Origin: Phylloscopus collybita
Taxonomy: Eukaryota > Chordata > Aves > Passeriformes > Phylloscopidae
NCBI GenBank assembly: GCA_027886175.1
Contig: JAJNNQ010000003.1
Location: forward strand, 24,035,501 to 24,099,500
Reading direction: 5' to 3'
Length of the DNA stretch: 64,000 bases
Shown: piece after piece, positions 52,948 through 64,000 of the stretch
Numbering within the stretch: the stretch's first letter is position 1
How the letters are laid out: every line of letters begins with the position of its first letter
Notes under the pieces: model-generated
The model's database searches: none
Seen by the model: only the letters and a program-made list of their open reading frames with translations
Told to the model about the DNA's origin: nothing
Translations under genes and position numbers: made by a program

Positions 52948-52985
52948 GCTAAAAGATTGCTTTCAGGCTAAAAGATTGCTTTCAG
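52948..52985. repeat. 19-bp tandem duplication
   Basis: GCTAAAAGATTGCTTTCAG is present twice in direct succession without mismatch (52948-52966 and 52967-52985), a recent slippage or duplication event. Confidence 0.96.
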
Positions 52986-55900
52986 ATCAGAGTCCTTGTC
53001 CTGTTTTGAGGGCTGGACTGTTCTGAAATTGATCAAAAAAAGCCTTTAGGAGATTCATTAATACAAGGAATTAGACAATATTCTTTCATTAGGTGATATA
53101 TTCTGGTTAGAATGTTAGAATGCTATTATTTCAAAGGTTCATAACATGTAGATTTCTAATCCAGAATGTTTAATAAGTGAGGCAGAGGCAGAGTATTTCT
53201 GGAGAGGTTTGTCTGTAGGAAAAGCATTTTGGCAACCATTCCAGGAGTAGACAGTGCATACACAACAGAGAAATTCCCACAGACTGCTGTTTCTCTGATG
53301 AGATCCCACAGCTGATTGGTGTGGGGTGAGAAAGTCTAGAGCTTTCTTCCTGAGTGGGTGACACCACAAGGTTAGTTAATCAAGATGGGGTCAGTTCTTC
53401 AGTCAAGAAATACTTCAAAACTGAGAAAAAAAACCCTGAATTACTTGTACTTTTGATACAATTATTCCTTTGATTAACATATAAATGCTGTTCTTATTAA
53501 CCAGCATATTTTCAACCAAGGTGTCAACACTCACATACAGAAGTATGCTTTTACTTCTAACATAAGTAATTAGATCATGTATACATAGACAATAGCTACA
53601 CAGCACAGAATAGATTGTATAGTCAGAGACAAATATGACATTATTGTCACCTATTGCTACACTTTACAGTGAAAATATAAATGCATATCAAGGCTTTGAG
53701 CCTGTAAGCACACAGTGTTGTGAATACAGGCATAAGAAACAATAGTGCTCTGTATTCCTTTAATAGAGATTGATTACCAACTTGCTCTCCTGCTTCCTGC
53801 TTTGCTGATATGGCACCAGTCTTCAAAGAAATCACAGTATATGTTTCCTAGACTAACTTCAATATTCATTCACTGTGTCTGCCCTCTTGCATGTGTTTTT
53901 CCTGCTGTATTACATCACCCAGATAATTGCCTGGCTTTTCTGATTTTTACTTCTTCATGATAAATTTAGGTCTTTTGAGTAGGTAGTTTTTTCACGAATA
54001 TCTTTGAAACTCTGCCTTGCGATCTGTTTTATAAAGAGAACTCAGCAGTTTGTTCTATTGACAGAGAAACCAAGCAATACATGTTTCCACCCTTCCAAAG
54101 AACAAGTTGGATGTCTAAGAACTGGGCACACCCCAGCTCTTGGTGCATACTCCTTGGCTGGCATTGGCACTCACCCATCACTGCAAAACCTAGGTGTTGC
54201 TCAGTTTCTACCAAGAGCTCTTTTCCTGTAAATTCCCCAGACACAAACAGTCCAATACAGGTGAGAAAATGGCAGATTAAAACAAGAAATATGCATCCCT
54301 TTATAGCATGGCATGGGATTTGGTAAGAATTAAAGACAAATAGTTCTAGTATTAATTCCTTCCAGCAACTTGTTCCCAGTTGTTATGCAAGCCAAGACCT
54401 GGCATTTAAACCATACTACAAATGGCAAATTGCAACACCTCCATGGGCACGTGTCCAAAGCTCCCAAACTCACATTAACTTGAGCATCTTAGAATTCTGG
54501 TCAGGCACCAGAACAGTCCCAGGCAACCCTCACTAGGTCACAGAACAATAATGCACCCTGCCCAGTGCAAATGTCTGAGGCAGCAGGCAGGCTGGTGACA
54601 GCTGGAACATCAGGGGCTGCTGCAGGCTGGATCTGCAGAGTGTGGCAAGAAGGGAGGGGGAAGCTCACAGACTGCCAGCCTCACTTGTTCCTGTAGCCAT
54701 CAGTTCCTCAGATCTGCATTCAAGATTGAGTTAATTAATTTGTGAAACAAAAACAACCCCCTATGAATGGATTATGCTGAAAAGTTGCAGTAACGGCTGC
54801 AGAACTGACACTGCACCACACCATGTGTTGGTATCTCTGGCTCAGGCTCCAAAACCTCATGCTTTTTATTTTTGAGCAGTTCCAAGTCACCATCATATAT
54901 TTAGTATGTGTTTCAAGGATTAACCATGTGTGCATTGATGCTGCAGTTGATATCTATTACATTAACACCTAAGAATTCACCCTGAGCCACTGAGCAGTAC
55001 CACACACTTGCAATGCATTTCTTAGTGGGAAAAATAACTGCTATTGGAGGTGGATCTCTGCTGCTGACTTTCTGCCTGCTGTGCCCTAAAGCATTGGTGC
55101 ATCCACTAGAGTGATGTGGTTGGAAATTACCAAAGTCCACGTGCTCAAGTGCTGACAAGCCTCACACGTGTAGAATGGAAAGAGATTAATTGTAACCATG
55201 TAATGCTGCTAATCTTCAATCCCACCAGGAATTTCACTCTTCCTCCATTTCCTCTCTGGGACAGTTTTATTATTTTCAGTTTGGTAAAGTATTGTCAAGC
55301 TTGGGTGATCATAAGAGTTTGGATGATCGTAAGAGCTCATGACCTATGTCAATTGACACTAATATCTTTTCAGACCCATGCATCTGAGGTATTTTGGACA
55401 GTAATTTTTTACATATTTGTAAAATATGTAAATAGGTCAAGTGACATGGCAAGAGGCCAAATACCCAGGTTTTTCATACTGACTTTAAGAGGAGAATAAA
55501 AACTTGCCCAAAGCATCTGCATTTGCCAGAGATCCATGTTCACTAATGGATATATACAGCTACAAACCTGGCTATTCAAATTTTAACCTCTCCCCCAGCT
55601 CCTGAAAGTTTCTAAAGCTTTCCACACCACCTTGACTGGAGACAATTACTATGCCCAGAGGGCCAGAAATGTTCATTCTTTCTTCTGGGTGCTGTGAAAC
55701 TCCAACTATTTGCTCGCTCTTCAACGACAAGACAGAGTAAGATACAATTTGCCAACTGCTATGCTGTGCTCTCAACACCCTGAACAACCTGTCCAGAAGA
55801 GCCCAAATGGCAGGATGTCCCAAGAAACTGTGAGGGACAATTAAAAAGGGATATCATAACCATTTCTGTTCTTTGAGATAAGCAGTTCTACAGTAATGAC

Positions 55901-58900
55901 TGATTTCAGCATAGCAGAGGAGAAAAAACAGCCCAGTAATTTGTTAAGTTTACTAATTAATTGTTCTCATGAGACTCATGCATGACAGAATTTCATTTAC
56001 AGTGTCTTAACTTTTCCAAGAACAGCATCCTTGCACTTGAAGAGCTCAGGAGTAACCCAGGGAAAGGCTTTAAACCACAAAACCTAAAAACTAATTTTTC
56101 AACCTATAAAACCCTTCATGTTTTGGTTTCCCAAAGCAGCTACAATAACTGCAATATCATTATGAAACCTTTTCATAGCAACCTTCCATAAGAAGAAATG
56201 GAAAATCTGTGAGAAGTTGACAGTGAGATAAAACTAAAATAATTACCACATCTCCAGAAGAAAACTGGATCTGGATGATCTCAGCCACTGAGAAAGTCAG
56301 AGATACAGAGCATTATACACTTGAATGAACTCACATTTACCAGGCTATTTTGTCTGTACAGTCCAGAGAACCCAGACACCAATGCCAGTAAAAAACATGG
56401 AGGATGAGGCTCTCTGGCTAGACCCTTTTATTTCTTACGAAAACAAACTGAGAGTCTGGAAAATCTATGTTCTAAAATGAGCCAAATGTAGAGGATTCAT
56501 CACGTTTTACTTTTGGAAACACTGCTCTTGAATATTTTAGATCCCTTTGAGAGTTCAAGGCATAAGTAAAAAAATTCAACCATGAAGAATAGCTTAAAAC
56601 ATTTTTACAATAATAGGCCAATTTTTTCTCAGTGTGTGTATCAGACAATGAGAATATTTTGGTTTGCCTTTTCCTCTGCACCAAGGCAGTTCTAAGTACT
56701 TGCAAGCTCAAGCTTGTACACATTCATCTGTCAGCACCAAACCTGCTTTGATCATCACTTCCGTCCACTGCACTGAGTCTGTCTTGCAGAAGTAACCTGC
56801 AAAAATCTCTTTCCAAGCAGCAAGTAAATGCAGGGCAGATCAAGTTAAGGGAAAATGCAGTCCCAGAAAGTGCAGTTCAGGCAAGAAATGTAAATGTTTC
56901 AAACTGGGAAGATGCCATTGCATCCCAAGCTTTACGTTGTCTGTGTGCACCTGGAATCAGTAATTGGACTGAGAGCCAGCTTGATTGTCTGTGATTTAGC
57001 TGTAAGTCAAAGCAGGACACAAAGCTTTCTTCTGAGTCATTAAGGGTTAGCTACCAGTTTCATAGCCTGCCAGATGCTCCCTTTGGCTCACCACAAAACC
57101 AGTTCTTTCCTACAAAGTGTGATACAGACTGAAAATGGCTCCAAGAAAACAGCCACGTGCTTGTGGAATATATCAAATTAGAAAAGCTGTTTTCCTCAGG
57201 CTCTCAGCTATGGACCAGACCATGCTGGACTGTCCACTGACTTACAGAGAGTCTCATTCCTTATGTCCTCTCAGTCCTTGCTGTTTAACCATGGCCTCCA
57301 AATCACACATACTAAAGCTCAGGTGAGTCACAACATCAAGAAAAACAAGACTAAGCCTGCTGTATCCCATCTACTCCACGCACAGAAAACCAGTTGCACA
57401 GCCCCAGGACAGTGAAAGCTGCAGAGTGCTGTGGAAAACAGCCAACTTCCTTTTTGCTGTGTTCTCCATCTGCCATCTTGCCTTCGCTGCAAACTGATGT
57501 TAACAATATTATATGACTTTTTTTCTCATCTGAGCTATGTGTGGTTTCTAGGGAAATCTCACCCCAACAATCTTTCCTACAAATAGAAGTTCACTTTAGA
57601 TCACACTTCCTAGGACCGTGTTGACAGACCAGGAAAGTAGTATGCTGCTTCATGTCTTGACAACACTATTAAAATATTAATACTTAATACTCTTCTCCCA
57701 ACTATTGTGATGAAGCACTGTGTACTAGAAAATAAAGACTTTCATGCATTTGATCTAAGTCATCCAGGATTAAATGAATTCTAGACCCTTCCAGTTCAAA
57801 TTGGGAAAATGAATTTCTGGTTTTCTAATTAACTACGGGTCCTACATCCACACAAGAACACATCTGTGTCTTCTGTTTCTTTAAATTAAATAGCTTCCAA
57901 TCACATAATGCTGGGACCCCTCCTCAGGTAAATCATTTTAGCTCTGGACAACTCTTTCCTTGCCTAAATCTGCTCCTTTTTTTTAAATCTTCAAGAAACT
58001 GTATCTCCACTTAAATGCTATCCCCCAGTAAGCAACTTCTAATTAAGGCAACATTAATGTTGTCTATATTACACATTTTTATACCTTGATCATTTTCAAG
58101 CCAGCAGCTGCAGCACAGCTCTTTATATGGATTATTATTCTCCTACCATTAGTTCACATCACACACAAGACTGGTTTGGTTCCATTTAAACTCCATGCAA
58201 TTATTATTTTAAGTAGTAGCATTTGTGTTTCTGCTTCCAAGGGTCCCAGGTTTTTTAGGAAACATCCACAACAGCTAGATGAAGGGGGATTGAAAAACAA
58301 TCTAAATTTCTCCACAACTTTTTCTATATCACATAAGGTTATGTGGCTCATCTCTCAGTTATTGCTGAAGCCATTTCCTTCCATTTCCTGAAAATCAATG
58401 AAAGGGATATGAGATATAATTTCAGGAGACACGAATTTTCCTATAAATTCCACAGATAATCTGCATGACTCCAGGAGAATTTGCTTGCTTAGGGAGCCCT
58501 AAACATAAATGAAACAATGTTTCCAATAAGTCGCATAAAGGCTCATGGTGGGTTTGAATCAATAACTAATTTCATTTTGTGGAGAGAGGATCTGTAGAGA
58601 CTGTAAACCTAATCCAGAATTTTGAAACAGGACCACTAGGAACAGGCTCTTAAATGTCTATGAAGTGGCTGGTGATCTCATCTGTCATTTCACAGTTTTC
58701 TTTTAGGATTCCTACTTTCAAACAGGGGTCAGGACTCATAAAATGTTTAGGTTTTAAACATGATGTGCAGCTTTTACCAGAAACAGTGTTCTTCTCCACT
58801 CTTGACATGTCAGAAATGTGAATATTCCTTTTGATCCTCAATGCTGTTTTCAAGGTCTGAACTTCCTTGTAAATCAGCACCTTCTGGATCAGGTAGAGGA

Positions 58901-59540
58901 AGTGAGCTGAAGCTGCTCAGTTACTGGAACACTGAGGCCCTCACCTTCCCAAACACCTGCTACCCTTTTCCATCAGGAAAGGATCATCAGCTCTCATGTT
59001 AAAAGTATGCAGAAATTACTTCATTATGTGAAGAACCCCACAATTTTAAGACTGTTTGTATGTAGGCAACTGACTTCTGTAACTGGTTTCACATCCACAC
59101 TAGCTTGTTTTACTACTTATTTTCCCAGGGAGCAGCAGAAACATTTAAAATCCAGGATGTTTGAAGAGTGGTGTTCTCTCAGACAGGAACTGTATGAAAC
59201 CAGTTTTACCATTCTGCCTTTTCAAAGGTAAGTAAGTATGTCCTGGGTGTTGTCTGATGTTCTTGTTCTTCTGAGGAGAACACAGGAAAGGGGATACATT
59301 TATGCATCTGGGCCACAAAATTCCTGAGTATAGGAGGATATTCACATGTATTAAACTGACAGAGAAAACTGCTGTGTAAATTTCACTCAAATGAAGAGAC
59401 CGCATATTTAATAACTTTGAACTGGTACTCGCTAGGAAAGGCCGTAAGCAGGCCAGAAGACCACTGGCAGCACTGGCTGGCAATCTTTCCTCTTAATCTT
59501 ACCCAGAATTTAGAGACTAGGCTTATTTTTTCATTTTTAG
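52986..59540. other. Unannotated sequence with two splice-bounded open stretches
   Basis: No known gene is recognised. A near-duplicate GATCATAAGAG/GATCGTAAGAG pair lies at about 55307-55336. A 10-bp inverted repeat with a 3-bp loop is at 55409-55431. Two plus-strand stretches, 57200-57322 and 59129-59227, are bounded by good acceptor and donor sites and stay open in one frame; they are described as findings. Confidence 0.5.
55409..55431. repeat. Perfect short inverted repeat
   Basis: TTACATATTT and AAATATGTAA flank a GTA loop, giving a 10-bp perfect stem of AT-rich sequence. There is no following T-run or gene to suggest a specific role; chance in AT-rich DNA is quite possible. Confidence 0.8.
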
Positions 59541-59991
59541 TTGTGTTCTAAATTGGAACTTAAGTGTTCCCCCAAGACTCCCTGAGAAAACTGCACACAA
59601 GTGCAGGTACAGCCCTTGGACCTCCTCTTCCCCAGACAGAGCAATTTGCCTTTTAAGATGAGTCCATTTTTGTTGTTCTATTCTTCTCTGTTTTTCTAAA
59701 GTTCCTTCAGCCTTCTGATGATTTACTTTTTGTAATGAAGTTTCTCACGAATTTTCACATAAACAACCTATTGTTATTGTAATTATTCTTTCACGTTTAC
59801 ATTCTTCTCATAAAGAAAACGTTAATAAACTGTTAGGTTGACCAGTGTAGTTGGAGAGAACAATTCTCTTCCTCCAATCCGTGGTCACTGTTGGAATTCT
59901 ATAAATGTCAAAGTCTGTAAATAAACTGCCCCTTTTTTGCCTTAAACATCTCAGTGCCTAAGTGTTGTTTCTTTTGTGTCATATTACGACA
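59541..59991 (+). mobile_element. Solo LTR-like sequence of an avian endogenous retrovirus
   Basis: The 3' half has the standard retroviral control order. CCAAT lies in CTCCAATCCGTGG (about 59874), a TATA box CTATAAAT at 59899-59906, and a poly(A) signal AATAAA at 59920-59925. A GT/T-rich segment (GTGTTGTTTCTTTTGTGTC) follows, with a terminal ATTACGACA at 59991. TATA to poly(A) spacing is about 20 bp, as in LTRs with a short R. A second AATAAA is at 59824. The 5' boundary is set at TTGTGTTC near 59541 and is the least certain part. Neither internal coding region nor target-site duplication was found. Confidence 0.6.
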
Positions 59992-62900
59992 CATTTTAAA
60001 TACAGAGAGTGAGAACTCTTCCATGGGCAGGAAGGGAACATGGCAGAAAGGATTTTCCCTGTCCAGATGCTTTTATGGTCCCACTTGCATCACCACATTC
60101 ATTTTGTGTGCTGTGAAGTTCATTTCAAATTAGAAGAGCAACACATAAGATGTTCTTGTAAGTATCCTTTATACCTCGGAAATTTTGCTCCAGTTTATAG
60201 GCCACACTTTTGGCAGCAGAGACAAAAGTCAAATTAGAGAAAGCAGGAAAGACACACATATGGAAACTGAGGTACCGTAATTTTGGGAAGAACAGAGATG
60301 TAGTAAATAAAAAACAGAAAAGAAGCAAAATGGAAGAACTGGACCAAGATTTCAAATAGAACAATTATGTGAAAAGACAGAGCAGAGACAAGCTCCATCA
60401 TAGATGTTGCACCTCCCTTCAACTTTTCCCCAAGGATAATTGTGCCTCCCTGAATTGCTGTAATGGACACAAAGAATGGAAGGCACTTGCATCCTATGAC
60501 AGAGGAGGCACACAAATTACACAGAAAGGTGTGAGTGCTCTGGGAGCATTATGAACCTTCATAAAACAGGGCTACATAATGCCACGAAAATTAATGAAAT
60601 GAACTAGTAAAACTAGCATCAAACAGGGCTCCAGGTACAAGGTCTGAGACACTGATTTATCCAAGTCAATTTAGTATAAAAAAAAGGAGTCAGTTCTGGA
60701 ATCTCATAGTTTGACAGATGCAAACAACAGCTAATTCCCCACAGCTCATATACATGCAAAACATAATTCCACTGCTGCTTTGAGCTTTTGAGTTGTAGTT
60801 TTTGTACCTACATGGGAGACAATCCTAGGAAGGGCTGAACACCTTTAGGTTGCATTGTCTTCAGATGAATCAATAAATTAACTTTTGTTACACTGTACAT
60901 AAAATTTATTGTACTTTCATATAATTAAAACCTATCATAATTCAATATCTTAATACGTACAAGGAGTGAACTTACATTTGTATATTTGGTTTGTCAGAGC
61001 TTGATAGAAAAATTATGCTATAAAATTAGCTTTCCACTTAAGGATGTTCCAAAATTTCTTTAAAGACAGCTGGCAGCTTTTAAGGCTGGTATGGATCATG
61101 TAGAAACAGATTTTTCTGAACATTTTCTTGTGATGCTCAAATATCACCACATAAATAAGATAGAATTTGCTTTAAACTGATAGAACACAGATGATTATAG
61201 TCCCTGCAAAGAGCTCTTCTGAATATACCATGAATGAAATGAAATATACCATGAAGTCCCAACTGAAACACAAGTGGCTCTCACCTCAGTGTGGCACTGT
61301 GTCTTCTCAGAAGTACTCTCTTCTGTTTCTCCTGCAGTCCTTCTTACAGCACTTCCTTGGCACTCCTGTGCAGAGATAGAGGAGGAAATTTTTAAAAGTC
61401 AATTTGACCTTTAGAAAACAAGGAGTCATCCATATAGTTGCTTTCAGTCCACCTGTCCATGGGGAAAAAGCTGTCTTGATTTAACTGAAAACTTTTCATA
61501 GAAAATAGGGTTAAAGGAACATTACTCTGGTTGCAAAATGAGGCTCTCAAATGCTAAGAATCACCAGAACGAAGGTGACTTGTGTGACACTCTGCGTTTG
61601 AGTTGAGTCTTTAACTGTACAACATAAATGGGTTTTCACAAGTCCCATGCTTCACTCAGCCCCGGAACAGACAAAGCTCACTTAAGACTTGAGTTTATTA
61701 TTGTCTTTGGGTTACAAAGAAGAGGGAACAAGCAACTGTGTTAGGCACCAAAAGAGCCCTGTGTCCACAGAGAACCAAGGGCAGGCTGGTGGGGAATTGC
61801 ACAGCCCATGCTCCCCTGCCAGCAGCCAGCCACTGCAGAACCTGTGGCTTCATTTGGGCACCACTGTGGATTTCTAGGAGGAAAGAATCTTCTGCTGTTT
61901 CTCAGTCTGGCAAACTGACAGGAGCTCAGTTCCTCACCTCTTCTGCATGCCTTTGAGGCTAACTGGTCTTTCTTTCAGGTTCCTATCACCCACTCTTTCC
62001 AAATCCATCTGTCTCCAACCTGGAGATGATGTTCCTGCCAGCTGTCTCCTGTGTTTGTCATGATCATCAGACACTGATCACACAAACTAAGAGGCATCAG
62101 GGGGATGTTAATGTCAAGCCCCAAGTCAAAACCTACAAAGAAGGCAACAAGTGGCAGAAAGTCTTCGGCTCTGGGGGTACACACCCCCCTCTCAGTTCGA
62201 TGCAAGGTCTTCATTAAAACTTTGGAAATAACAAACATTCAGGTTTAACATGGAGTGGTATCTCTGGAGGGAGAGAAATTTGTCGTAACAAAGAGGTTTT
62301 TGTTACCTTTGTGACAGATGAATAGAGTGGTATAGCTTCTCATTTACAATATGAGACATGAAAACATTGAAATAATACTTTAATTGCCAGCATCGTCAAG
62401 CTCCAGCCTCTCTGAAGTCCAATTCATTTCCTCAGTAAGAATTGCTATTAGTGCAGTAGAGATCTCATTGACTTTAGCAGCACTCAGCCTCAACATGAGA
62501 TGGAGGAGCAAATCTCTCTCCCCAGAGAAAGTAACAGTATAAATAAAAGGGATACTACATGAGAGAAACTGCAAAAGAGAAAGTATGAAAAGGAAAAAAA
62601 AAAAAAACCAACAACACAATTAGACTGAGATTAGTCATTAGGGGGTGGTCATAGCTGCTACTTGTCTCTGTTTGAAAAACACTGAATCTTTTGTTTCAGT
62701 CTTCAGTGATTATCTGTACCATGTAACAGCAAAAGCACACATCATGGCCACAGGGAGTGTGGGATATGGTAGTGCAGATGGATACCAAGTCTTGTAGCTG
62801 AGTAGCTTCTTTCATCACAAGGAAAGGCAAAAGAAGTACTTAGCACAAGGAGTTTTGCTCCATTCCCATATTCTTCGTGTAACTACACAAGGAAGCAGCT

Positions 62901-63407
62901 GTTATTTTTACTTGTGATCCTGCAATAGTTTTTCACCATAGGCTTTTTATATCTATAAGTGGCTCCAAAGTAGGTCCACATAATTCATAAAGAGAGGAGA
63001 TGCCGTGCTGAATAAAAAGTTGCTGACTCCTCTGCTCTTCTCACTTTAGACTGCACAAAGCATACCAGATCTGCAATTAATGGAACTCAGGGATAAACTG
63101 ATTGCAAACACATCATTCAGAGGTATTACTGGATTTTTAAAGCTTAGTCTTTTGCTAATTCAGGAATACAAATAACTAATTGTACTGTGTCTAGCTCAGA
63201 TTACGTCCAAGAATGGATCTTGGGGCAATTGGGAAAGAACACTGCCTTAGCTTTCATTGTGGGAAGCATTCCCTAAGCATAATGCCAATGGAAATGGCTG
63301 AAGGGGATTGCATCTGGTTAGCGAGGAAGTTACAAGCATAATAATTAGCATCGAATTAGCTGCTGTCTCATCCTGAGCCAGGCAAGCCCATCACATTCCT
63401 TTTCCCA
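59992..63407. other. Unannotated sequence
   Basis: No gene is recognised. A14 tract at about 62596-62609. A splice-acceptor-like CTTTCTTTCAG lies at about 61978 without a good donor partner. The end of this stretch (63260-63360) has homeodomain-type cores, including two AATTAGC at about 63342-63360, and is discussed with the CTCF-like site. Confidence 0.55.
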
Positions 63408-63422
63408 GCTGCCCTCTGGTGG
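63408..63422 (-). promoter_or_regulatory. CTCF-like binding site
   Basis: The minus strand reads CCACCAGAGGGCAGC, which agrees with the CTCF core consensus (CCASYAGRKGGCRS) at essentially every constrained position. CTCF anchors chromatin loops and insulators in vertebrates. The match is seen in the sequence; occupancy depends on cell type and is unknown. Motif orientation on the minus strand would point a loop toward lower coordinates. Confidence 0.5.
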
Positions 63423-64000
63423 AAGGTTCTGCAGAACAGCCCCAAGCAGGAAAATCTTGGTACTGGTTGTGTATGGTTAACTGTTGATTGAAGCCAGGAA
63501 GGATCCAATTAGGATCAACAAACCCTAAGCAGATGCCCCCTGCCCAGAGGCAGGAGAGCTTTTCGAGGCTGAGCTCGAGTGGTTGACACCCCTTTAGCAC
63601 AGCAGCTCTCTTTATGTGGTCACCAGGTTTCTGACATGTTGGTTTCAGCACTTGCTGTATTTATGTTCAGTACTTCTAAAACTGACTAGGATCATGTTTG
63701 CAATACCCTAATGTAACGTCTCCATGCTAATCAGAAAGGGATTTTCTAGCTGTAATTACTATAATAATTAAATAGATTCTTTTTTCTTACTGTCTTCTCT
63801 CTGAGTTTGGCTACATGCTGGTACTATTTCATCTCCAGAGTCACCAATGGAATCTTTAACTGGGCAGCTCCATGCTTGGTGCCCTGTGCTTGAGTCACTT
63901 GCCAGCCCATCCCCAACTCCTGCACACAGGTGATGGTTGTGGGGTCATGTCTCAGGAAGACCACAGAAGCTCAATCCATGACAAAGAAAATGACAAAAAC
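63423..64000. other. Unannotated sequence to window end
   Basis: An 86-codon minus-strand frame begins at 63651 and runs across the CTCF-like site; it shows no familiar motif. AT-rich ATTACTATAATAATTAAATAG lies near 63757. No gene is recognised. Confidence 0.55.

Noticed and set aside
1..64000. CRISPR arrays, bacterial-type operons, phage or plasmid genes
   Set aside because: CR1 and LTR content, CpG depletion and lack of long frames show vertebrate DNA. The tandem repeats seen have no regular unique spacers.
1..64000. tRNA, rRNA or known microRNA genes
   Set aside because: No cloverleaf promoter boxes or familiar mature microRNA sequences were noticed by eye. A covariance-model scan would be needed to exclude them.

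Overview
The window looks like bird DNA, most probably from a songbird. The main evidence is interspersed repeats: a clear reverse-oriented CR1 LINE 3' end at about 27.97-28.16 kb, two further CR1 3' tails, one old diverged CR1-like copy at 8.2-8.6 kb, and four stand-alone sequences with the layout of avian endogenous-retrovirus LTRs (9.4, 15.2, 31.6 and 59.5 kb). The background is AT-rich and poor in CpG, and both strands carry only short open frames. Species and chromosome cannot be read from the sequence.

I recognise no intact protein-coding gene, no rRNA or tRNA gene and no CRISPR array. The window is best described as intergenic DNA or part of a very long intron. The only open frame with recognisable protein similarity is on the minus strand at 11.8-12.5 kb. 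It is a broken Gag-like segment of an LTR retrotransposon of the Ty3/gypsy-like kind, with motifs split over at least two frames.

Layout: 0-8 kb is unique sequence with small tandem repeats. 8-16 kb is the most repeat-rich part (old CR1, minus-strand LTR, gag relic, CR1 tail, plus-strand LTR). 17-21 kb has a CAAA-type repeat, an LTR-edge-like fragment and a purine tract. 26.4-26.8 kb holds a small isolated CpG cluster followed by a good splice donor, the best candidate for an unannotated transcript start. 28 kb has the clear CR1, 30.3-30.8 kb is unique AT-rich sequence that could be a conserved non-coding element, and 31.6-32.0 kb is an LTR. 38.7 kb has a pentanucleotide microsatellite and 43.4 kb a 33-bp minisatellite. 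57-59.2 kb has two splice-bounded open frames, 59.5-60.0 kb another LTR, and 63.3-63.4 kb homeodomain-type motifs beside a strong CTCF-like site.

Since nothing here forms a pathway or operon, function, if any, is likely regulatory or non-coding. Repeat family assignments rest on pattern recognition, not on a database search, and all splice-site and enhancer suggestions are hypotheses.
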